A DNA stretch of 64,000 nucleotides, from contig NC_068357.1 of NCBI RefSeq assembly GCF_020536995.1, forward strand, positions 123,783,704 through 123,847,703, read 5' to 3'. The DNA is from Dreissena polymorpha. Lineage: Eukaryota > Mollusca > Bivalvia > Myida > Dreissenidae. How positions within the stretch are numbered: position 1 is the first letter of the stretch; every line of letters begins with the position of its first letter. Below the pieces are notes generated by a model. The model saw nothing but the letters and a program-made list of their open reading frames with translations. It did no database searches and was not told the origin of the DNA. The position numbers and the translations under genes are program-made. Below are positions 1 through 12,500 of the stretch, piece by piece.

Positions 1-1754
1 ATTTGCGTAAAATACGCATGAAAAAAAAGAAAATACGCATGGCTTTAAATTTTGTAGAGTAAAAAAACTACTGGCTAAATTCGGATTACGTATCGTGTGC
101 AATTTCAATGCGTATTAACCGTTTATACATGAATATAAGTTCATGTAATCATGACTGGTTCCCGTCATTGTGTCCAAACCAGTAAATACGTAGTGACATC
201 ACCATCTATGCACAAAATGTGGTTCCCGACCTAATTTACTCCTCAGTCAGAACGGTATCATTTCATTTTGGCCCACGATAAAGGCTGATGTTGACACAAC
301 GGACTCTCCGCTGCATTTTTGAAAATCGATATACGCTAATGGTGAAAACATTTGACATCACATTCGAAAAAACCCAAATCGCCCAACTTCAAGCATATAA
401 GTTTTGCTATCAGTTCATCTCTTGTGTGGCACGATGGAAAAACCTTTTTCCTTCAAGCACTTTTTAAATGGCAGCCGTAATACACATATATAATAAACAA
501 GTTTTACGGATACCACCCGCTAACCATTCAGATAATGTAACTAAGCACATGTTTTAACTGTTAGATATATTAAAATCCGGTTTGCAATCAATGAATCCAC
601 TAGAATCATTATGTAATGCGAAAACTTGCTGCTTGCTTGTTTTTCATATGACCGTCACGATCTGTGCCGCCCTGACCGGCAGTCCCTGTCCCGAAAGCGC
701 TTTTCTTTTTGTGACATGTTCAGCAGCGTCTGCATGTTTTGTGTTTTAATGTCATGTAAATAAAACAAAAATTAATGGCGAGCCAGTTATAAATGGTCGA
801 TCTCTATTAAGTCGACATCGTCAATAGTAACACCAGAAAAAATTGTACGCCCTATTATTGACAGTATATTAAATAAAACAAAAGTTATAGCTTTATTGTG
901 TACAAAACTGCTTGTAATAGCAAGTTAACACTACAAGTACAATTTATTATTAATTCAGGTCCTTTGAACATAAATACTCCTTAAAATTATCGGATTATGA
1001 TTTTTACTCATCAATTAAAAAGTTCATGAGTGAAATACCCCTCGGCTGAAAAAAATTATCTGGAGCTCTGGTTGCGTTGCTTGATAGCTAATGAGCAGGG
1101 CTTATCGCCGGAGCGGGCTTTAGCGGGAACCGTTATACACATGGTTGATCACGTGGTTGTTGTGATTTTCTGATAATACAACAACGTGGTAATATTATTT
1201 AAGTCCCTTTGTACGCATCTGCACCATTCGCATACATGTATAACATGTAAACATGCCATGTAAAACTAGTGTTTTATTAAAAGCGCGAAATCATCGCTGA
1301 TAGAGTCAAGTTCCACGCATGGAAATCGTGAATGTTGAAACAGACCAGGTGCCGTAACTAAATATAGACGTGCAACTCAGAACTTGTAGTATTTTAGTCT
1401 TAAGAATAAAAAAAAACTACATCGGAATTAATGCACACGATGAGAAAGTATTGACCCATCGAAACTATATAAAAAACAGGTTAATTTACGATTAGTAATC
1501 AAATTGAAGTCACTCATCGTTAAAACCAATTATGAACAGTTCTTGATGCTCGCACATCGTGTCACCTGATTTTCGAATGTTCCGTGGGAATAATCCCATC
1601 CAAAAAAGTACTTTGCATTTACAGTATGCACTTGCGTTAAACGGCGGACGTTTGTGTTTATAAAATTCTTAAACACAGAAGCGTCAATACATATTTTGGT
1701 TTTTAACGTTTAAATCGCAATAAAACTGGATTATGGGGTAATGGATAGAGTTGG
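1..1754. other. Gene-free AT-rich flank
   Basis: No exon, RNA gene or complete transposon could be supported here. The stretch is AT-rich with many short A and T runs. It lies upstream of the BTB-kelch gene, so it could hold that gene's promoter or 5' non-coding exons, but I see no signal that locates them. Confidence 0.5.
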
Positions 1755-2480
1755 CAGTGTTTTTTTTCACTTATATGGGAATGGTGGCAGGGCCCGTCCA
1801 AAGGGGAAAAAATGCGTCGTTTTTAGGAAAAGGGGAAAATTAAAAATTCACTGGTATATATATAATATTATTTATTATATTAATACACATGTTTGTATGA
1901 ATATAATATTCACAGCTGAATGTCTTTGTCCTTTTTCTTAAAATTAAAATATATATATCAATGATTTTTCAACATTTAAGTTTCAGACAGTTCAGCCTTC
2001 ATGCACTGTCTCAGTTTTCTTAGCCATTTTGAGTCTAATTGGGATCTTTCAAATCGATAAAATGGCAAATGTGAGCATTTTTTATCAATAAAATGTTTCA
2101 ATTTTCCTTTTATTTGGAATGATTTTATCAACAAAAATTGACACAATATAGATACATCAGGCCTTTTCTTTGCCATTTTTGGGAGAAAAATGCAATTAAT
2201 GTGAAAAGTCCACTGATTTGGGAAAAACTATTTAATACAACTCTTTATAATAATTCAAAATAATATAAATTATAGCTATATACTTTTTTAGCTGTTTATG
2301 ACATAAATTTGAGATATATTTATCATGATTATGAGACAGTTCTTTCAACAAAAAACAAAAAAAAAATAATTTTAACTTCTGGAGGGGATTTTTTTACAAA
2401 ATGGGGGAAAAATATATACTCTTTTTTTAAGGGGAATGGGGCCGAATATCGGCCCCGAAATTGCCATAAAGAAAACACTG
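1755..2480. mobile_element. Non-autonomous hAT-like DNA element, 726 bp
   Basis: The ends are inverted: CAGTGTTTT on the left, AAAACACTG on the right, with looser similarity continuing inward. Both sides are flanked by the direct repeat GTTGG (1750-1754 and 2481-2485). CAGTG-type ends with a 5-bp duplication fit the hAT5 group as I know it. The short open frames inside (for example 1976-2176 on -) resemble no transposase, so it is probably a deletion derivative. Confidence 0.6.
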
Positions 2481-3406
2481 GTTGGAATATGTATGTATCC
2501 AGCGATGAACACATACGGTAGGGTTTACTAAAATATTCATTGAAATAAAATTGGAACTTCCAATTGTATCATTTGGGACGTCCACAATTTAAGTATTGGA
2601 AGTCAGGACTTCCAACTTTTGAAAGCTAGTGAAGTGCTAGGGGTGCGTGTTGACTTAAAAAAGTGCGAGTTGACCAAAAACACGTTCCAGTTGACAAAAA
2701 ATGCGAGTTGACTTAGGTTGGAGTTGGCCAACAGACATGTGATTTAAAGAATTCTCGAAATTCCATGGAAATGAAATAAAATAATACGTGTATAAGATGA
2801 ACACGAGTTAAATACTAGCTGTCAAAATAGGCTGTTAAACTTCCTTAAATCAATAAAGTATAACCTGAGCATTTTACGGGTCGTAATTAGCCCCATTTCA
2901 GTCAGCCCAAATACTGTGTATTTTTTCCAAACAAAAACATTTTTCCCTCGAAATAGATCAGAATTTTTTGTACATTGCAGTAAAACAAATAATTAAATAC
3001 TATAAAAAAAATATTCCTTGTGTTTATTTCAACAAGGATATATATTTAAATTAACTCGAAAGCAATTCAAACATATTCTTAATTCACTCCGTCAAGGTAT
3101 TCTGCATAAAATTTCTTCATGGAAGGGTCCCCATAAGTAAGAATCTGCTCTTGACATATGCATGACCCATATGTTTGGAGGTCAGAGTGATTTTGTCCCA
3201 GTTCAAGCTGTGAGGTTATAAATTATTTGTAGCACAAGGTCATTGAAATTGTTTGCTTGTGTTTAAGTAAGCTCCATATACCATCAGGTAAACATTAAAA
3301 AGAAAATAATTGTTCATTTGTTACCTGTAAAATCCAAATTGATAAATATATGGTTCCTAATACAAATTTATCCACAACTAAACTGTTGGTCTTCTTCATC
3401 TTTCAG
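2481..3406. other. Upstream flank or 5' intron of the BTB-kelch gene
   Basis: No coding exon is visible. Positions 2640-2735 hold a degenerate run built on GAGTTGAC. A polypyrimidine-AG acceptor (TCTTTCAG) ends at 3406, ten bases before the BTB start codon at 3416. At least one upstream non-coding exon is therefore likely, but I could not place it. Confidence 0.45.
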
Positions 3407-3415
3407 ATAAGTGCA

Positions 3416-3565
3416 ATGGCAAAGCGTGCTCGTCTGCTTGGGGATGGCAAGAGTTACCAGATGGGCAACTCAGATATGTACGGGAAGCAGCTCATTGAAC
3501 AGCTGCATGGTCAGATGATGAACCAGTCTGACTACTGTGATGTCATAGTGACCTGTGGGGAAACG
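3416..3565 (+). CDS. BTB-kelch coding exon 1
   Basis: Encodes residues 1-50, including the first BTB strand (CDVIVTC). The start was chosen as the first ATG after the acceptor at 3406. The exon ends AAACG before donor GTAGGT, phase 0. Its last ~50 bases are the apparent parent of the array that begins immediately downstream. Confidence 0.85.
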
Positions 3566-6500
3566 GTAGGTCATGGCTAGATGATGAACCAGACTGACTT
3601 CTGTGACGTGCTGTGATATGGTTAGTCATGGCCAGATGCTGAATCAGTCTGACTACTGTGACATACTGCGATTATGGTAGGTCATGGCAAGATGCTGAAC
3701 CAGTCTGACTACTGTGACATGCTGTGATAAAGTAGGTCGTGGCCTGGTGCTGAACCAGTCTGACAACTGTTGCATGCTGTGATACGGTAGGTCATGGCCA
3801 GATGCTGAACCAGTCTTGACGACCGGTACTGTTACATGCTATGATGCAGTAGGTCATGGCTAGATGCTGAAGCAGTCTGACTACTGTGGCATTCTGTGAT
3901 AAGGAAGGTCATGACTAGATGCTGAACCAGTCTGACTACTGTGACATGCTGTGATAAAGTAGGTTTTGGCCAGATTTTGAACCAGTTTGACTGTTGTTGC
4001 ATGCTGTGATACGGTAGGTCATGGCTCGATGCTGAAACAGTCTGACGACTGTGACAAGCTGTGATATGGTAACTCATGGCCAGATGCTGAGCCATTCTGA
4101 TTACTGTGGCATGCTGTGATACGGTAGGTCACAGGGGTATCACTATTCTAGGATTTTAAACAAAGAGTCATTGAACTCCTTACTTGGGAAAAGTCCAAAA
4201 GGTGCCCAATTGAATATTTCACACGTCTTCATATTTTCAGCCAAACATCCACTTAAATAAAGGATTTATATAATAATACATATTATAATTGCTTGTTCAT
4301 TATTAAAAAATACAAAATGTTCATTATCATATTATTTCTATTATAATTCTTTCTTATCATATTCTTTCTATTATTACTTAAATAAAATATCATGTAGAAA
4401 CAATACTATAGCCAAGCAATAAAAGTCCCCTACCTACGCAGGATCCACCATTTTCAGCAATATTTGTAGTTAATTTGTTGCCAAAGCAACCAGCATTCCT
4501 GACGTAGGAACAAAATGAAATGACATGCATAATCTCCATATTGCCATCTATTCATGATTCATGTTTTAGGAAAAAATATGAAGAACTTTTAAAGTTATCG
4601 CAGGATCCACCATTTTCAGCAATATGTCTAGTCTGTTTGTTGCCATAGCAACCAGCATTCTTTACGGAACAAAATAAAATAACGTGCATAATCTCCATAT
4701 TGCCATCTGTCTATGATTTAAGTTTCATGAAAAAATATGAAGAACTGTTATAGTTATCGCAGGATCCAGAAAAGTTTGACAGACAGACACACAGAGCGCA
4801 AACCATAAGTCCCTCTCCGGTTTCACTCGTAGGGGACTAAAAAAACAACAACAAAATAAACAACTCTGTTACGGCAGTGTGCATTTAAGTGCTTAATATA
4901 TTTACATACACACCTCACATATATGCATTTACCTTTTTTCAAAAAAAAAACATTACAATTGCATTGCTTTTATATTTCCATTTAATATAAAGAAGTGAAA
5001 CTCCAGCTGCTGGAGCAGTATTGAAATCTCATAATATACAATTAGTTGGTTCTTTATTTAAGGCATTGGCCAATTGCCAAAACAGTACAAAACAGCACAA
5101 TACAAAACAACATAAACACATAAAAGAATAAAGCTGGGGTCACCGCCCTGGAACGGTCAATGCAAAGCATTGGGGGTTTAAACCGGTTTAAGAGCGCTCA
5201 ACCTCAAACTTGGCCAAGCAATATTCATGATACATTTAAGTGTAAATAAAATTTAACCTCATAGCATTGCAACTCAAATTAAACAATAATAAAATGGAAT
5301 TAAAACGCATTCAATTTAATTACCATTTAATTACTCAATGGTAGGAAATAAACAAGAGCAACAGAGTTACAACTTTTTGAGGAACGATGAAATGAAACTA
5401 CGAACAACAATAAAATAAAACAACAATAAAACCAGTTAAATACACAAGTCTTAACAGTGTGACCTATGAGATGAATTAACTATGCCTAAATAAACTTCAA
5501 GCTTGGAATGCTGTTGGCAGACATCAAACTTGTTTGTTGTGAATGCCCAGATGTGGCCAGTTTCTAGGAAGTTAACACTGTAAATTTGTTACACATCAGC
5601 AAGTGACCACTTCAGTTGGCATTAATACATAACAAGAAGCATGTACATACTGTCAGATACACCATTACTGCGTTAGTTCCATAGCGGATTGGATGTGAGA
5701 GAACAATCCTGACATTTAAATGGATTGGATTAATTGTAAATTAAAGGGGCCTTTTCACGTTTGGGAAAATTGACAAAATTGAAAAAAATTGTTTCATATT
5801 CGCAAATTGTCGTTTTTGTTATGATTTTTGTGAGGTAACAGTAAAACTGAACATTTACCTTGCTCTAAGAATACCTTTTTATGCATCTTGTGACTATTTA
5901 AAAACCCGAAAATTATAAAGCGTTGCAACGCGAAACGATTTAATAATTTGGGGAGTTCTGTTGATTTCGTTATATTCTGTGAAACTACGAGGATTGCTTA
6001 TATAAAGTATAAAATACATTAGACATTGTATCCGGAAGGATGAACGAGTGGTCTAAGTGGGTACTACTTTTCCTCCAGGACTCCAGGGGTCAATGGTTCG
6101 AGCCCTGCTGAGGGTTACCTTTTTTTTCTTTTTTTAATTTTATTCTTGAATTTTCACTTTAGCTTATTATATCTAATGTTTACATTTATCAATATAAAGC
6201 ATTTTATGACAAAGTTCAAAACATGCCAAAATCTGTGAAAAGGCCCCTTCAAACAGATGTGAGCAAATAAATTGTGTAGGCTTGAATTTAAATAGGCGGT
6301 TGCCTTACAGGTATTGATTGTGAATGAATTGACTTGAAATACCCAGTTATACAAAAAGGTGCGTCCTGGGGACTCAATTCGCTTACGATAAGAATCATTT
6401 GTCAAATTTATGCGTACAAAAAGCGTTTCACAGAGCCCTGGGTCATGGCCAGATGCTAAACCAGTCTGACTACTGTTACATGCTGTTCTAAAGTAGGTCG

Positions 6501-9500
6501 TGGCCAGATGCTGAACCAGTCTGACTACGGTGACATGCTGTGATACGGTAGGTCATGGCTAGATTCTGAACCAGTCAGAAATATTCATATTAAATATATA
6601 TTTGACATTAAGTTTATCAACAATAATCATACTGTTAGTTTCTACAGATATAAACATAACAGTTCAGTGGGGTCTCGTGCCAATTTTTAGCGCAACTATT
6701 CACCAAATGTCCGCATCGCTGGCAGTGTTGGCCTTTGTGAATTAGTGTGGTTAAGATGAATGTGCAAAATATCCATTTCACTGTTTCAACTATAGGTATT
6801 CATTTGAAACTTCACACATAGGGTTGTCGGGGGTCATTTTCGCAATTCTGGTAAATTCTTTTTAAAAAATGGGGTAGGGGAGTACAACCGATTTTGCGTG
6901 TGTATTTCATAAGCGGCCCGAGAAATCTGGGGCCCGCGCAACCTTCCGCATATAACACTGGTAGATTTTGCCTAAGCGTTGTTTGAAACGAGCGATGTCA
7001 TTGGCTGTTGTTTCCCAATCTTCCAATTAAAATCGGTCTTTTAAAATGTTCTTCATATTTCTTTGCTGATATCACAATATACTAAAAGATTTCCTTTACA
7101 GATTTAATGTAAAAGCAATAACTTTAAAGCCCCATTACTATTCAAATCAGCGAAAATTTCGTACAATATTTCGTTAAATAAAGTTAAACAATTAAAAATC
7201 AGTGTTCCTTATGACAATTGCCGAAATTTCAACGCCAGATGTGGTCTTGTGAAATAGATGTTTGTACATACAAAATGCTCGTTTTTATTATTGTTTTTCA
7301 TATTTAATTCCATTTTAATTTCTCGCAACGATATCTTTTCATACAACACATGAACACTAACATGGTACCATTTTAGTGTTCGTGTGTCGTATGAATAGAT
7401 ATATTCGCAGGAAAATAAAATGGAATTAATTGTGTCAGAAAATAAATAAAAAACGAGCATTTTGTATCTACACAAATCAATGTAATCATACCATATCTAG
7501 CGTCGAAATTGTGGCTTTTGCTATAAGGAACACTGAGTGTTTAGGTGTTAACTTTATTTTACGAAATACTTTACGAACTTTTCGTTGATTTTGAGCGTTA
7601 TAGATGCTTTAACAAAAAATAAAGTCAAACTTTTGCACGTAGACACCCTCATAGCCATACCTTTTCTTAAACAGCATGCCAAGACAAATTGATTTAAACA
7701 ATAAAAAGGTAGGTCATGCAGTATGAAAGAAAGAACTCGATGCGAGTCAGCGGCCACTGTTTTATGGCCATCGGCATCTTTTTACCGGCTTCTCTCCAGT
7801 TGATGATGGTTTCCCACCAACTGTCAAAGTCTCATGTAGTCTCCAACCTAAAAGCAAAAACACTGAATTTGTAGTATACAACAATGTTTTCCCTACCACA
7901 TGCACACAGAAACATTCAAAAATAAAGTAATGGCAAGTGCCCATACAGAGACAGAGTGTCTTCAAATAAATAACGTTCCATTTTTAGAGGGTATAGCATT
8001 GAACACCAAAAGTATTTAGTAAACTGTAATCTGATTCGTTTGCAAATGGAAACCCTTTGCAAATGGTGCATGTGTGAAGCGAAAATAAAGATTATTGAAC
8101 GAACGAACTAATCTCACAAAATCTCGTAGATTGGAAAGTCATTAAAAAAACTTAATGGAAAAGGGAAGAAACAACAGTTGTTATAAATCAGAAAGCAATA
8201 CGTACCACTTTCTGAATGGGTGTGGAAGATCGACTGTCTTGGTTAGGCTAGAGTCATACTCCATGTGAAAAAAAAAATAATTTGAACAACGGATCCCGTA
8301 GTAAATTGTCGTTAGTTGAACATTTTTTTTTACCTTATTTCAAAATTTGAAGACATTGATCTAAAATGATTTGTTGCCGTCATCGTTCATTGGGATCGGA
8401 ACACACATTGATTTTAATCACAATTCTGGTGACTTTGCATAATATGTTAAATGTGAATTTTAAAAGGTTTTCATCAATTATTCTTGTTAATAAGTTGAAG
8501 ATGATGTATATTTTAATGTTTGTTTTAAGGTTTGTCATTGCGTTATGCACGCGATGCGCGTAGTCAAAATCAGTCTACAGAATCGTCATCCCCGCAGACT
8601 TCACCTCAATCATACCCCTGCACATGCATTTGGGATCATTGAGTTAGGTCAACGACCAAGTTTCATAACTCTTACATAATTATGCTCCTTTTTATATCCC
8701 CCAGTCTATACTGGGGGACATATTGTTTTTGCCCTGTCTGTTTGTTTGTTGGTTTGTTTGCGTCACACTTTAACATTTGCCTTAACTTTTGCAATATGGA
8801 AGATAGCAACTTGATATTGGGCATGCATGTGTATCTCGTGGAGCTCACAGGTGGTTAGCGTGTGGCTATGATATGAATTAGTGAAAACATCATTTTGAAT
8901 GATAAATATTCATATTATAACGAACAAATCAACTTTTCTGAAAAAAAATCACTATCAAATATATACATAACAAGGTATCCAACTCGAAATCACCCGAAAA
9001 CGGGATGCATCTCTTTGAAAGGCCATTACTTCATCAATTTTGCAGCGATTTTCATGAACCCGGTCTTATTCAACGCAGAAATGAATTTCCTTTCTGGAAA
9101 TGTATATATCTTGTTATATTTTTACACATACTGGGTCAAATTTTAAGAAATAACACGATACACAATTCGCTTGACCCACTTGAAAATGATCAGACCGTAT
9201 TCATGAATGAAATCTCCAATTGTAAAGACGCACCTTCGCATTGGACCAATGAAATGACTCGTGTGTTTAAAATGTCAGTTAGTTGAAATGTATGTAAACA
9301 AACGTTTCAAACGGCGCTGGACAGTTAGTTTTTATGCATAATGCAACGGCCAGCACGGTAAGAATGTTTTTTTTCATACGTTTTATTGAATTATGGTATC
9401 GAGGTGCATGAACTTTGCAGGGAAGATGCCCTTTACTCCGTGAAGATTTCAGTCTTAAATACTGCCCGATCGGTGTCAACTGGGTGATGCGAGTTGTGTA

Positions 9501-12500
9501 TCGTGTTATTTCTTTAAAGGTGACCCAGCATTTGTAAAAATATTGCAAGACATATACATTTCCAGAAAGGAAAATCATTTCTGCGTTGAATAAGACCGAG
9601 ATCGTGATAATCGCTGCACAATTGATGAAGATATGGCTGTTCAAAGCGATGCAATCCGTTTTGGGGTGATTTTGAGTTACATACGTTGTAATATATATTT
9701 GATAGTTATTTTTGTTTTCAGAAAAGTTGATTTTTCGTTATAATATGATTATTTATAATTAAAAATGATGTTTTCACTAATTAATATCATAGCCACACGC
9801 TAAACACCTATGGTGGAGCTGCACATTTAAAGTGGTGAATGGTCAAGGTCATCCTTCAAGGTCAAAGGTAAAATAAATGGGGGGGACATAGTGTTTCACA
9901 AACACATCTTGTTTAAACGTTTGCATGCAACATTTTCATATATCTATATCCACCACTAATATGGAAATAAAACATCACCTAGTGTTCAGGGTCTTAATAA
10001 ACAGTCGGTTTGAGACCTAGACCTATAATGTTTGAAGGATTATTCCCACATTTTGTACTAAGAAAAGTCAAGTTAAGGTTTGCATGCAAGTTGACATTCA
10101 GGTTTAAGCATGCATGCAGCAACTACATATCTCTGTAATTACTTCAGATATTCAATTGAAACTTTACACATGTCTTAGGATCACCTTTTAAGGTCAATAA
10201 CAAAGGCCCATAAATCCTACCTGCAATTTAGTAGAATTATGCCCCTTAATTTTCTTATTGCATTTTGGAAATTCAGGTTAACATTTGCATGCAACAATTG
10301 CTATTTTTAGCTGACCTGCATGCCAAGCCTGGGCTTGCATTGAGGGCCAGTTGGGTTATGTCAAGGTCACTGTTGTTAAAAAAATATATATCGTTTGTGC
10401 TCAATTATTTTAGTCAGAATGAAGTCATTGTGCTAAAATTGTGTGTGTAGTTAGGTTACAGGCTGATCTAGCGAGGGATTGGATTGGAGCCAGTGGTGTT
10501 AAGGTCACTGTAACAAAAAATAAAAAAAGAGTCTCAGATGTAAAACTTAAGTTTGGATGGAGGTATGTGCTGAAGGTAGCTGATGTGCAGTCTTTGCTTG
10601 CAAGGCTTATTTAATTCTGCTCAAATAATTGTTAAAAGTGTAAAAACCTAGGTTTTTTATCGGGTCACATTTCGTGTTAAAATTTTAAAATGAAGAGGAG
10701 GCACTATGCTTATTTGCTCTTTCCTTAAGTTACTATTCTTGCTCTGACATGTTTGTTGTTGTTTTAGGATATCAAGGCCCATTGGTGTGTCCTAGCAGGG
10801 GCCCCATACTTCCAGTCCCTCTACAACAGCGGCCTTGAGGAAAGAAAACACAACAGAGTGCACATTAAGGTTGACAGTGTCCAGGCGTTGCGGACTGTAC
10901 TGACCTTCCTGTATACGGGTTCTGTATGTTTGGACTCTACCACAGTAGAGGAGGTCCTGGAACTGGCTAACTATCTTCAGGTTGATGACTTGAAGAAACT
11001 GTGCGAAGACTTCATGCATAATTATGTGATCACCAATGTAGACAACTGTATCCAGCTGTACGCGATTTCTGACATGTACAACCTGAAGACCAAAGGTTTT
11101 ATACTTTCATATATTCAAGAACGACTTGATTTTGTGATAAAAAGTAAAAGTGCTCTTGAAATGACACCGGATTTGATAAGAAGTCTGATTGAGGATCCTG
11201 TTTTGAGTTACGTTTCTCGTGAAGATTTCTTCAATTTTCTCACAAATTGGGTGAATGAAGATCTTGAAGGAAGAACAGAGCACTTCCATGATTTGTTCTG
11301 TAGTATAGCCCTGGAGAAGATGAGCTTAGAGTTCCTGAAGAAGGATGTCCTGGATTCCCCATTGGTCGATTCTTCTGAATTGTGTAGTGCCAAGTGTAGG
11401 GCAACAATCATGAAGTTTTGCAGTGATGAATTTTGTTCTGATGGGAAAACTGATGTTATCATAGTTACAGGTACAATAACAGACGATTGGCCTAGACCCA
11501 TGGGGATGTTTGGTTACATCGTCGCTGAAAACAGATGGTGTGCATTGCCCAATATTCTTCCATGGATGTTTGATCTAAGTGATGTCAAGTTTGCCTTCAA
11601 CCCGGCAAAGAACTGCTTATTTGTCAGTATTCAGGGCGATGAAAAACCAACAAGGTACAAATTTGACTTTAATAAACAAACATGGACAAAACGTGCCATT
11701 AAGCTTTCACCAATAGAAGTAATGAGCAAGAGTGTCGATTTATTGATCGGTTCTATCCTCATAATGGAGAAGGGACACAAGTCGTACATTGTGGCGAAGG
11801 GTGTTCTTGGGAGTGGCAAGTGCAATGTCTACCTTCTTGAAGCAAATGAGGAGTTGACAAGGTATCAGAAATGCAGTTTGGTGAACGAGAGTCACAGTAT
11901 CATCAACATCAAAGAAGCATGTGTAGCCAGGAACAAGTACATCTGTATCATGTTGGTAGATCAATATGCAAGCGATACGCTCCTTCAAACCAAAGTGTTT
12001 GTAAAAAAAGCCTCCAGCAGAAAGCTGGTTGAAATAACAAAGGAGGTATCGTTGAAGGGAGAAGGGGCAACATTGTTTGCCTTTCACAATAAACTATACA
12101 TGACTCACAAAATTGACATCAACAAGGTTCTACACAGTGTGTATGACCTTCTCCTGGGAAAGTGGATCAATTTGAACTGTGAAAAACCCTTGTTTAAACG
12201 ATCGGCGAATGAAAATTCTGGATGGGCCACATGTGAAGACAGGCTGTACATTTTTGGTGGTCAAAAACGGAGAGGGAAAAATGTGTTACAAAGCCCAACT
12301 GACTATTCTATTGCCGTTGATGTTACCAGTGGTAACACCGAGGATATTGCAAATCTACCGACAGCTCTGACAAACTGCTCGGCCCTACACGTGAGGGTCC
12401 CACAGCAGTATGTCCGTTGCCATATCAACTGTCCCCACTGTAATGCACTTGCTAACGGCACACGGGAGAATATTAGTTACTCCGAGAGTGAGAGTGAAGA

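Larger units (their letters stand above)
4132..6440. mobile_element. 2.3-kb insertion splitting the exon-derived array
   Basis: The exon-derived repeat stops at GGTCA (4127-4131) and resumes with GGTCA (6441-6445). The ends are CAGGG and CCCTG with only weak inverted similarity further in. A 5-bp duplication with CAGGG ends suggests a hAT-like element. It contains at least two other repeats (4424-4838 and 5745-6248) and AT-rich sequence with no transposase-like frame. Confidence 0.5.
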
